A stretch of DNA of 11,531 nucleotides from Chloroflexota bacterium (GTDB taxonomy: Bacteria > Chloroflexota > Dormibacteria > Dormibacterales > Dormibacteraceae): contig VBGV01000039.1 of NCBI GenBank assembly GCA_005880755.1, positions 1 through 11,531 of the forward strand. The letters are read 5' to 3'. How positions within the stretch are numbered: the stretch's first letter is position 1; each line of letters opens with the position of its first letter. Below the pieces are notes generated by a model, which saw only the letters and a program-made list of their open reading frames with translations, searched no databases and was not told the origin of the DNA. Shown here piece by piece: positions 1 to 6,773 of this stretch. The translations under genes and the position numbers were made by a program.

Positions 1-902
1 CCTCTCCAAGAAGATCACCGTCGACGTCCGCGGCGAGATCCTCGAGCTCAAGCAGACCATCAACACGATGGTCGACCAGCTCAACGCGTTCGCCAACGAA
101 GTCACGCGCGTGGCGCGCGAGGTGGGCACCGAGGGCCGGCTGGGCGGCCAGGCCGAGGTCTACGGGGTCGGCGGGGTCTGGAAAGACCTGACCGACAACG
201 TGAACATCATGGCCGGCAACCTGACCAGCCAGGTCCGCAACATCGCCGAGGTCACCACCGCCGTCCAGCAGGGCGACCTCTCCAAGAAGATCACCGTCGA
301 CGTCCGCGGCGAGATCCTCGAGCTCAAGCAGACCATCAACACGATGGTCGACCAGCTGAACGCATTCGCCAAGGAAGTCACGCGCGTGGCGGGTGAGGTG
401 GGTACCGATGGCAAGCTCGGCGGCCAGGCCAACGTGGAGGGCGTCGCCGGCACGTGGAAGGACCTGACCGACAACGTGAACACCATGGCGAGCAACCTCA
501 CCGACCAGGTGCGAGGCATCGCCCGCGTGGTCACCGCCGTCGCCAACGGCAACCTGAAAGGCAAGCTGACCCTGGAGGCGAAAGGCGAGATCGCGGAGCT
601 CGCCGACACCATCAACAGCATGACCGACACCCTGGCGGTCTTCGCCCAGCAGGTCACCACCGTCGCTCGGGAGGTGGGCGCCGAAGGAAGGCTGGGCGGC
701 CAGGCCAACGTGCCCGGTGCCGCCGGCACCTGGCGTGACCTGACCGACAACGTGAACCAGCTGTCCGCCACCCTGACCACCCAGGTGCGAGCCATCGCGG
801 AGGTGGCCACCGCGGTGACGAAGGGCGACCTCACGCAATCCATCCGCGTCGACGCGAAAGGCGAGGTGGCCAACCTCAAGGACAACATCAACGAGATGAT
901 CG
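1..902 (+). repeat. Tandem 276-bp (92-codon) HAMP-pair repeats
   Basis: The Trp codon before DLTDNVN occurs at 179, 455 and 731, exactly 276 bp apart, and a final half-unit runs to about 902. Bases 1-81 are identical to 277-357. Beyond that, these two copies diverge to ordinary protein-level similarity, and the third copy differs more. The array therefore mixes old repeats with one very recently homogenised segment. More units probably lie left of the window. Confidence 0.92.
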
Positions 903-3331
903 GCAACCTCCGCGTCACGACCGAGAAGAACACCGAGCAGGACTGGCTGAAGACCAACCTGACGCGGTTCACCCGGATGCTCCAGGGGCAGCGCGACCCG
1001 ATGACCGTTTCCAAGATGATCCTCTCCGAGCTCGCGCCGCTTGTCCACGCGGAGCACGGCGTGTTCTACGGCATGGTCGACACCAACGGAAGGGCGGCCC
1101 ATCTCGCCCTGCAGGCCGGCTACGCCTACAAGCAGCGCAAGAACGTCCCGATGGAGTTCGTCCTCGGCGAGGGCCTGGTCGGTCAGTGCGCGCTCGAGAA
1201 GAAGCGAATCGTCCTCAAGAACGTTCCGAAGGACTACATCAAGATCAACTCGGCGCTGGGTGAGTCGGTACCCGCCAACATCGTCGTGTTGCCGGTCCTC
1301 TTCGAGGGCGAGGTGCGCGCCGTCATCGAGTTGGCGTCATTCGAGCCATTCAGCGCCACCCATATCGATTTCCTGGACCAGCTCGCCGAGAGCATCGGCA
1401 TCGTGCTCAACACGATCGACGCGAACAGCCGGACCGAAGACCTGCTCACCCAATCGCAGTCCCTGGCCACCGAGCTGCAAAGCCAGCAGGACCAGCTGCA
1501 GCGCACGAACGACGAGCTCGCAGGAAAGGCGCGGCAGCTGGCGGAGCAGAACGCCGAGATTGAACAGAGACGGCTCGAGGTCGAATCGTCCAAGGCGCTG
1601 GTCGAGGAGAAAGCCGAGCAGCTGGCGCTGACCTCGCGCTACAAGTCGGAGTTCCTCGCCAACATGTCCCACGAGCTGCGCACGCCGCTGAACAGCCTTT
1701 TGATCCTCGCGCAGGAGCTGGCGGCCAACCCCGACGGCAACCTCCTGCCCAAGCAGATCGAGTACGCAACGATCATCCGCTCGTCCGGCACCGACCTGTT
1801 GAAGTTGATCAACGACATCCTCGACCTCTCCAAGATCGAGTCCGGCACGGTGGCACTCGACATCGGGAACTGGCCATTGACCGAGCTCAGGCCGATGCTC
1901 GAGCGGACGTTCCGTCATGTGGCCGAGGCGACCAAGCTCGCTTTTCACATCGACCTCCGGCCAGGCTTGCCCGAGACCATCCCGACCGACCCTCAGCGCC
2001 TGCAGCAGATCCTGAACAACCTGCTGAGCAATGCCTTCAAGTTCACCGAGAAGGGCAAGGTCGAATTCATCGCCGAGATGGCCGTCGGCGGCTGGAGCCC
2101 CTCGAACGAGAACCTCAACCGCGCCTCGAAGGTGGTCGCGTTCCGGGTCGTCGACACCGGCATCGGCATCCCCTACGAGAAGCAGCAATCGATCTTCGAG
2201 TCGTTCGCGCAGGCGGACGGCTCGACCAGCCGCAAGTACGGCGGCACTGGCCTGGGCCTGTCGATCTGCCGCGAGCTGACCCGGCTCCTCGGCGGTGAGA
2301 TCAGGCTGCAAAGCGAGCCTGGCGTCGGCAGCATCTTCACGGTCTACCTCCCGCTCATCGCGCCCATCCAGCCGCGCCGGCCCGCGCCGCTCGACACCCT
2401 GGAGAGCCGTGCCGGCGACCTGGCCGAGATTTCGTCTGAGCCCGTGTTGGTGACGGCCGGAGGCGATCGGTCGTGGCAGGCCGAGCCGGCGAGCTCGGCG
2501 CACGGGACCAACGGCGTCGAGGCGACCTGGTCGCTGCTGGTCGTCGAAGACGACCCGGTGCAGCGGCAGTACATCAGCGACCTGATGGCGCCGACGAACA
2601 CGAGGACGGTCGGGGTCGCCAACGGCGACGAGGCTCTTGCCATGCTGCGGGAGCAGAAGTTCGACTGCGTCGTCCTCGACCTGGGCCTACCCGGAATGAG
2701 CGGATGGCGTGTGATCGAGGAGCTTCAGGCCAGCCATGCCCTCGGCTCGACGCCTCTGCTCGTCTACACGGCGAAGGACCTGACCCGGAAGGAGGAGATC
2801 AAGCTCGGCAAAGCCGCCAAGAGCATCGTGATCAAGGACGCCCGGTCGCCGGAACGCCTCAAGCAGGAAATCTCGGCCATCCTGCAGGGCCCGGGCACGG
2901 AGGACGAGGCTGGTGGGGAACCGGGTTCCAATGGCGCCGACCCTGCGAGCAGCGCGCTGGCCGGCATGAAAGCCCTTGTCGTCGACGACGACATCCGCAA
3001 CATCTTCGCGCTGACCGCGATGCTCGAGCGGCAGCAGATGGAGGTCGTCTCGGTCGACTCAGGCCAGGAAGCATTGGAGCTCTTGCATCTGAACGAGGAC
3101 ATCGACGTCGCCCTGGTCGACGTGATGATGCCTGAGATGGACGGCTACGTGACGATGACCAAGATGCGAGAGCTCAAGTCCTTTGGCGATCGGCCGATCA
3201 TCGCGCTGACCGCCAAGGCAATGAAAGGAGACCGCGAGAAATGCATCGAAGCGGGAGCATCCGATTACATCGCCAAACCCGTCAACAACGCGCACTTGCT
3301 GTCCATGCTCAAGTCCTGGCTGGTGCGGTGA
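2..3331 (+). CDS. Multi-HAMP hybrid histidine kinase (HAMP array-GAF-HisKA-HATPase-REC-REC), 5' truncated by window edge
   Basis: The frame is open from the first codon at base 2, already inside a HAMP repeat, so the true start and any sensor or membrane segment lie outside the window; the ATG at 68 is internal. Domains by position: HAMP array about 2-945 with a 92-residue period (motif LTDNVN at three sites 276 bp apart); GAF about 955-1415; coiled coil about 1430-1640; HisKA with MSHELRTP, phospho-His codon 1670-1672; HATPase with N-box NNLLSNAFKF, DTGIGIP and GGTGLGLS, to about 2360; REC1 about 2530-2885, Asp codon 2678-2680; REC2 about 2965-3328, Asp codon 3119-3121, with ALTAK and AKP. 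REC2 is fully canonical; REC1 keeps its Lys in an IKD context. The layout resembles group III (Nik1/Os1-like) hybrid kinases and their bacterial relatives, which are generally cytoplasmic. It should autophosphorylate and pass phosphate to its own receivers. The signal is unknown. CheR overlaps its stop, implying co-transcription. Confidence 0.95.
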   Translation, partial: LSKKITVDVRGEILELKQTINTMVDQLNAFANEVTRVAREVGTEGRLGGQAEVYGVGGVWKDLTDNVNIMAGNLTSQVRNIAEVTTAVQQGDLSKKITVDVRGEILELKQTINTMVDQLNAFAKEVTRVAGEVGTDGKLGGQANVEGVAGTWKDLTDNVNTMASNLTDQVRGIARVVTAVANGNLKGKLTLEAKGEIAELADTINSMTDTLAVFAQQVTTVAREVGAEGRLGGQANVPGAAGTWRDLTDNVNQLSATLTTQVRAIAEVATAVTKGDLTQSIRVDAKGEVANLKDNINEMIGNLRVTTEKNTEQDWLKTNLTRFTRMLQGQRDPMTVSKMILSELAPLVHAEHGVFYGMVDTNGRAAHLALQAGYAYKQRKNVPMEFVLGEGLVGQCALEKKRIVLKNVPKDYIKINSALGESVPANIVVLPVLFEGEVRAVIELASFEPFSATHIDFLDQLAESIGIVLNTIDANSRTEDLLTQSQSLATELQSQQDQLQRTNDELAGKARQLAEQNAEIEQRRLEVESSKALVEEKAEQLALTSRYKSEFLANMSHELRTPLNSLLILAQELAANPDGNLLPKQIEYATIIRSSGTDLLKLINDILDLSKIESGTVALDIGNWPLTELRPMLERTFRHVAEATKLAFHIDLRPGLPETIPTDPQRLQQILNNLLSNAFKFTEKGKVEFIAEMAVGGWSPSNENLNRASKVVAFRVVDTGIGIPYEKQQSIFESFAQADGSTSRKYGGTGLGLSICRELTRLLGGEIRLQSEPGVGSIFTVYLPLIAPIQPRRPAPLDTLESRAGDLAEISSEPVLVTAGGDRSWQAEPASSAHGTNGVEATWSLLVVEDDPVQRQYISDLMAPTNTRTVGVANGDEALAMLREQKFDCVVLDLGLPGMSGWRVIEELQASHALGSTPLLVYTAKDLTRKEEIKLGKAAKSIVIKDARSPERLKQEISAILQGPGTEDEAGGEPGSNGADPASSALAGMKALVVDDDIRNIFALTAMLERQQMEVVSVDSGQEALELLHLNEDIDVALVDVMMPEMDGYVTMTKMRELKSFGDRPIIALTAKAMKGDREKCIEAGASDYIAKPVNNAHLLSMLKSWLVR

Positions 3332-4191
3332 GGCGGAGTGAAGGCGCAGCACTCCGGATCGAGAGGGCACGAACGGATCTCGAGGAAATCGAGATCCAGC
3401 TCCTTCTCGAAGGCATACGCCTGTGCTACGGCTACGACTTTCGGGAGTACGCCCTAACCCCGCTGCGACGCGGCTTGACGGCGGGGATGGCGCGCGAAGG
3501 CGTGCAGACCGTGTCCGCCTACCAGGACCGGATCCTCCACGACGCCGCCTGCATGCAGAGATTCCTGGGCACTGTCGGCTTCAACGTGACGGGCATGTTC
3601 CGCGACCCGGAGCTGATGCGGTGCGTGCGCGAAGAGGTAGTCCCCCTGCTCCGCACATACCCATCGTCGCGGGTCTGGGTCGCCGGCTGCGCGACGGGCG
3701 AGGAGGTCTACGCGCTGGCCGTATTGCTCGAGGAAGCCGGCGTCCTCAACAAGACCAGCATCTACGCGACCGACATGAACGAGGACACGCTCACGGCGGC
3801 CAGGGTGGGCTCGTATCCCCTCGACCGTGTTCGGCGATACGAGGAGGCGTACGCGGCGTCTGGCGGCCAGGCAAACCTGGCGGACCACTACTCCATCGCG
3901 GGCCGGGCCGCGCGCTTCAATCGAAAACTCCAGGGCAGCATCACCTGGGCCCGCCACAGCCTGGTCACCGATGGATCGTTCAACGATTTCCATCTCATCG
4001 TTTGCGCCAACGTACTCATTTATTTCAGGGCATCGCTCCAGGAGCGAGCTCACCGCCTCATGTACGACAGCCTCATCCGCGGCGGGTTCCTGGCCCTCGG
4101 CAAGCGCGAGTCCCTTCTCTACTGTCCTGATCGGGACCATTACGAGCAGGTGCGGGACGGTGTGAACCTGTTCCGCAAGACGAGATGGTGA
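3328..4191 (+). CDS. CheR-type SAM-dependent protein methyltransferase
   Basis: The 287-residue product matches the CheR family, which methylates glutamates on chemoreceptors or receptor-like proteins using S-adenosylmethionine. An N-terminal helical region (EIQLLLEGI, then YGYDFREYA) precedes FNVTGMFRDPEL (residues 85-96). The SAM-binding loop is AGCATGEE (119-126), the acidic strand is IYATDMN, and CANVLIYF (226-233) stands where relatives usually have CRNVLIYF. There is no C-terminal TPR extension. I chose GTG 3328 because it makes a 4-bp GTGA overlap with the kinase stop and puts the family-typical N-terminus near residue 20. An in-frame ATG at 3241 would add 29 residues that translate kinase-coding DNA out of frame and look unrelated. 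No CheB or chemoreceptor is nearby, so the substrate may be the multi-HAMP kinase itself (inference). Confidence 0.93.
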   Translation: MRRSEGAALRIERARTDLEEIEIQLLLEGIRLCYGYDFREYALTPLRRGLTAGMAREGVQTVSAYQDRILHDAACMQRFLGTVGFNVTGMFRDPELMRCVREEVVPLLRTYPSSRVWVAGCATGEEVYALAVLLEEAGVLNKTSIYATDMNEDTLTAARVGSYPLDRVRRYEEAYAASGGQANLADHYSIAGRAARFNRKLQGSITWARHSLVTDGSFNDFHLIVCANVLIYFRASLQERAHRLMYDSLIRGGFLALGKRESLLYCPDRDHYEQVRDGVNLFRKTRW

Positions 4192-5360
4192 CCAAAGCGC
4201 GTCAGCAGACGCGCGAGAACGACCCAGCTCCCACTTTGCTAAAAACGAAGGTCAACATCCTGGTGGTCGACGACGATGCCACCAAACGCTTCGCATTACG
4301 TACCATCCTCGCCCCACTCGACGAAAACGTCGTCGAAGCTTCGTCGGGGGCCGATGCCTTGCGGCAGCTGCTCCGAAATGAATTCGCGGTGGTCCTGCTG
4401 GACGTCCGGATGCCGATCATGGACGGTTTCGAAACGGCGCAGCTGATCCGACAGCGCCCGCGTTCCGAGCTCACGCCTCTCATCTTCGTAACTGCGCTCG
4501 ACCAGGCCGAGACCGACATGGGACGCGGCTACAACCTGGGTGCCGTCGACTTCGTGTTCGCGCCCGTGGTCCCCGCCATTCTGCGCGCCAAGGTGACCGT
4601 GTTCGTCGAGCTCTACCGCGCGCAGCAGGAGCTTCGCCGTTACCGCACGCAGCTCGAGACTCTCGTCGAGGAGCGCACGATCGCGCTCACCGCGATCAAC
4701 CGGGAGCTCGAGGCGTTCAGCTATTCCGTTTCGCACGACCTGCGCGCGCCCCTCGTGTCGTTTGACGGGCTGAGCCAGACGCTGCTCGAGAAGTACGGCA
4801 AAGAGCTCGACGCAACTGCAACCGACTATCTGCAGAGAATGCGCGAGGCGAGCCAGCGAATGACGTCGGTGTTCGACGGCCTCCAGATGCTTTTCCGCCT
4901 GACCAGTGGCGAGATCCGGCGCGAGGAGGTCGACGTCAGCGCGATGGCGGCACAGATCACGGACGAGCTTCGCACGGCCTATCCGGACCGCCAGGTCGAC
5001 GTCGACATCGCGCCAGGCATCACCGTGTCCGGCGACCAGCGGTTGGTGCGCATCCTGACGACGAACCTCATCAACAACGCCTGGAAGTTCACCGGAGGCA
5101 AGAAGCCGGCGAGGATCACCATCGGCCAGGAGGCGGTGGACGGCGAATCCCGGATCTTTGTCAAGGACAACGGCGTCGGCTTTGACATGATCGACTCGCA
5201 CCGGCTCTTCGGGGCGTTCCAGCGCCTACACAGCCAGAGCGAATTTCCGGGAGCCGGCATCGGCCTGGCCACGGCCCGGAGGATCATCAACCGCCACGGC
5301 GGCCGGATCTGGGCCGAAGGGGCGGTGGGAGAGGGCGCGACTTTCTACTTCGTCCTTTAG
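4185..5360 (+). CDS. Receiver-histidine kinase (REC-coiled coil-HisKA-HATPase)
   Basis: The 391-residue protein has an N-terminal receiver (residues about 23-140; acidic NILVVDDD, phospho-acceptor Asp73 in LLDVRMP, Thr103), a coiled coil (about 142-175), a HisKA domain with FSYSVSHDLRAPL (His184), and a HATPase with NLINNAWKF, DNGVGF and GAGIGLATA. The HisKA-HATPase resembles the phytochrome-type soluble kinase family. It has no membrane segment, so it should act in the cytoplasm, probably as a kinase controlled by phosphorylation of its own receiver, perhaps by the upstream hybrid kinase. The usual receiver Lys is replaced by Ala126 (VFAPVVP). The ATG at 4185 overlaps the CheR stop by 7 bp; the next codon, GTG at 4188, would give a 4-bp GTGA overlap and is an equally good start. 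Translational coupling is likely either way. No output DNA-binding domain is present. Confidence 0.93.
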   Translation: MVTKARQQTRENDPAPTLLKTKVNILVVDDDATKRFALRTILAPLDENVVEASSGADALRQLLRNEFAVVLLDVRMPIMDGFETAQLIRQRPRSELTPLIFVTALDQAETDMGRGYNLGAVDFVFAPVVPAILRAKVTVFVELYRAQQELRRYRTQLETLVEERTIALTAINRELEAFSYSVSHDLRAPLVSFDGLSQTLLEKYGKELDATATDYLQRMREASQRMTSVFDGLQMLFRLTSGEIRREEVDVSAMAAQITDELRTAYPDRQVDVDIAPGITVSGDQRLVRILTTNLINNAWKFTGGKKPARITIGQEAVDGESRIFVKDNGVGFDMIDSHRLFGAFQRLHSQSEFPGAGIGLATARRIINRHGGRIWAEGAVGEGATFYFVL

Positions 5361-5387
5361 GGCGGGTCTCGGCGTTCTACAAACGAG

Positions 5388-6047
5388 ATGCACGCCCGCC
5401 GTGCGTATTTTCGACGCGCCGCCGCGCCTTCAAAGACGACTGGCGGGCGCTTCTTCTCCGCGCTATGGCTGACATGCCTGGTGGTCGGACTCGTCCTGCT
5501 GGCCGACTTCGCCTACGGCATGTGGAACGGGGTTTCCGAGCAGCACCACCTGAACCAGGTCTGGACGTCACAGGCCGGCGCGATGCGGGCGGCGCCGAAG
5601 ACGGTCGATCCGGCCTTGAAGCGCCCTGTCGATGGCGTTGACTTCGCGATCCGCGTGCCCAGGCTGGATTACTTCGCTGCGGTCAAGGAAGGGGTGGACA
5701 GAGGAGTGCTCTATGCAAGCCCGGGCCACTACCCGGCGACGAGGTGGCCAGGCGACCCGGGCACGGTGGGCGTAGCCGCCCACAACGTCTATTGGATCAA
5801 CTTCCCGCAGCTGGCGAAGGGGGATGAGATCGACCTCGAGACCCGCTACGGCGTGTATCGCTACACGGTGGTCGGTGCGGAGATCGTCAACCCCGACAAC
5901 CGCACCGCGCTGGTGACCGACGTCAACGGATACCACCTCACGCTCACGACGTGCTGGCCGCTGTGGGCCGGAGCCTTCGCGACGCAGCGCTACGTGATCC
6001 ATGCCGACCAGGCATGGCCCGTGCCGCTGCGCCCGGCGTACACATAA
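5388..6047 (+). CDS. Membrane-anchored sortase (class E/D-like)
   Basis: The 219-residue protein starts with a basic stretch and one hydrophobic segment (about residues 23-46), a signal anchor placing the enzyme outside the cell membrane. The sortase fold follows, with catalytic His132 (VGVAAHN), Cys189 in TLTTC, and Arg201 (QRYVI). The TLTTC motif and late Arg fit class D/E housekeeping-type sortases, which cleave an LPxTG-like or LAxTG-like sorting signal and transfer the protein to cell-wall precursor or join pilins. No protein in the window ends in such a signal plus hydrophobic tail, so the substrate lies elsewhere. The gene follows the kinase by 27 bp on the same strand and could be read through from it; function gives no clear link. 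No strong Shine-Dalgarno precedes the ATG. Length is normal for the family. Confidence 0.9.
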   Translation: MHARRAYFRRAAAPSKTTGGRFFSALWLTCLVVGLVLLADFAYGMWNGVSEQHHLNQVWTSQAGAMRAAPKTVDPALKRPVDGVDFAIRVPRLDYFAAVKEGVDRGVLYASPGHYPATRWPGDPGTVGVAAHNVYWINFPQLAKGDEIDLETRYGVYRYTVVGAEIVNPDNRTALVTDVNGYHLTLTTCWPLWAGAFATQRYVIHADQAWPVPLRPAYT

Positions 6048-6059
6048 CCTAGCGGCTTG

Positions 6060-6449
6060 TCAGCGCGCTTCGAGGTGAAGGTCGATCAGCGGCGCGCCCT
6101 CCTGGTGTCCGAGGACGGCAATCGCCGTCCCTTCCGCGACCCAGATCGTCAGCGTGTTCGACTGGTTGATGAAGTTCTGATTGCCGCCGAGCTTTCCTCG
6201 CACGTAATTCGGCAGCGCATCAGCCGCCTTCTCCTTTTTGCCCACGGACCCGGCGATGGTCAGGTTGCTATCAGTGAGCGGGATGCGGACGGACACCCCG
6301 ATTCCGATGCCGGCGTTGAAGACGGTCAGCACCAGGCCGAGCGTCAGGACCACGAGCGCGCTGGCGCATCCACATCCGCATCCGCCTCCACCGCGCCAGC
6401 GCCGCACGATCCGTCTTTCGTCGCCCATCCCCACGCGATTGTGATCCAA
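6060..6449 (-). CDS. Small single-pass membrane protein with a CxCxC cluster, unknown function
   Basis: I do not recognise this family. The 129-residue product has a basic N-terminus (ERRIVRRWRG), a glycine run, three alternating cysteines at 24, 26 and 28, a hydrophobic segment (about 29-52), and a polar C-terminal domain of about 75 residues (SNLTIAGSVG, later TLTIWVAEGTAIAVLG) that looks beta-rich. Basic residues before the segment predict that the C-terminal domain is outside. The cysteines sit just before the membrane segment and do not form a lipobox. TTG 6449 is chosen because GAGGTG lies 7 bases upstream; ATG at 6428 would shorten it by 7 residues but has no well-placed ribosome site. 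It lies 27 bp after the MoaD-like gene on the same strand, so it may be the last gene of that transcript, and it converges on the sortase gene. Confidence 0.65.
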   Translation of the reverse strand: MDHNRVGMGDERRIVRRWRGGGGCGCGCASALVVLTLGLVLTVFNAGIGIGVSVRIPLTDSNLTIAGSVGKKEKAADALPNYVRGKLGGNQNFINQSNTLTIWVAEGTAIAVLGHQEGAPLIDLHLEAR

Positions 6450-6456
6450 CCGCCGG

Positions 6457-6462
6457 CACCTC
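6457..6462 (-). promoter_or_regulatory. Shine-Dalgarno site supporting TTG start at 6449
   Basis: The minus strand reads GAGGTG, followed by 7 bases and then TTG. This favours the TTG over the ATG at 6428 as the start of the small membrane protein. Confidence 0.5.
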
Positions 6463-6476
6463 GCGGGATAGGCCGC

Positions 6477-6773
6477 TCAGCCGCCCGCGATCGCTCCGAT
6501 GATCAGTAAAGGCTCTTTGCCCGACGCGACCTCCTCGGGTAGCGGCGCGTCCGGCGATTCGTCTGACAGGTCCTCCTGGCAGGCGAAAAACCTCACCATG
6601 GGCCGCCGCTTTTTCGAAACCTGATCGCGCAGCGTGCCGAGGAGCGACGGGTGGCTCGCCTCCAACGCATCGAGCACTGAGCGCTGTGTCGCGGCGCCCC
6701 TGACCTCGAGTTCGACCACGCGGCCGACGCCGGCCAGTATCTGGAGATTTTTCGGCAGGACGACCTGGATCAC
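6477..6773 (-). CDS. MoaD/ThiS-like (ubiquitin-fold) protein with C-terminal Gly-Gly
   Basis: The 98-residue product begins VIQVVLPKNL and ends IIGAIAGG. A short beta-grasp length and an exposed terminal diglycine are the hallmarks of MoaD/ThiS sulfur carriers, which an E1-like enzyme adenylates at the last Gly and which then carry thiocarboxylate for molybdopterin, thiamin or cysteine synthesis; some relatives are conjugated to proteins. The middle (RPMVRFFACQEDL) replaces the usual MoaD segment, so this is a divergent subgroup, not a standard MoaD. GTG 6773 overlaps the propeller stop as GTGA. The frame is open further upstream, but there it translates propeller-coding DNA in the wrong register. 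No E1-like, MoaE, ThiG or sulfurtransferase gene is in the window. Pairing with the propeller is strong; the pathway is unknown. Confidence 0.82.
   Translation of the reverse strand: MIQVVLPKNLQILAGVGRVVELEVRGAATQRSVLDALEASHPSLLGTLRDQVSKKRRPMVRFFACQEDLSDESPDAPLPEEVASGKEPLLIIGAIAGG

Noticed and set aside
1337..2503. Long antisense open frame (388 codons) across the kinase core
   Set aside because: It lies opposite GAF/HisKA/HATPase motifs that are unmistakable on the + strand. Its product is Arg/Leu/Gly-rich with no recognisable motif, as expected for GC-rich antisense DNA.
2530..2885. REC1 of the hybrid kinase as a degenerate receiver
   Set aside because: The acidic pair, Asp (2678-2680), Thr and Lys are all present; only the Pro after the Lys is missing. 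I recall this variant in related hybrid kinases, so it is not good evidence of inactivity.
3241..3327. Upstream ATG start for CheR
   Set aside because: It would add 29 residues encoded over the kinase REC2 in another frame, with no resemblance to CheR N-termini. GTG 3328 has the stop/start overlap.
6048..6059. Bidirectional terminator between the convergent sortase and membrane-protein genes
   Set aside because: The 12-bp gap is too short, and I found no stem with a T tract in or near it.
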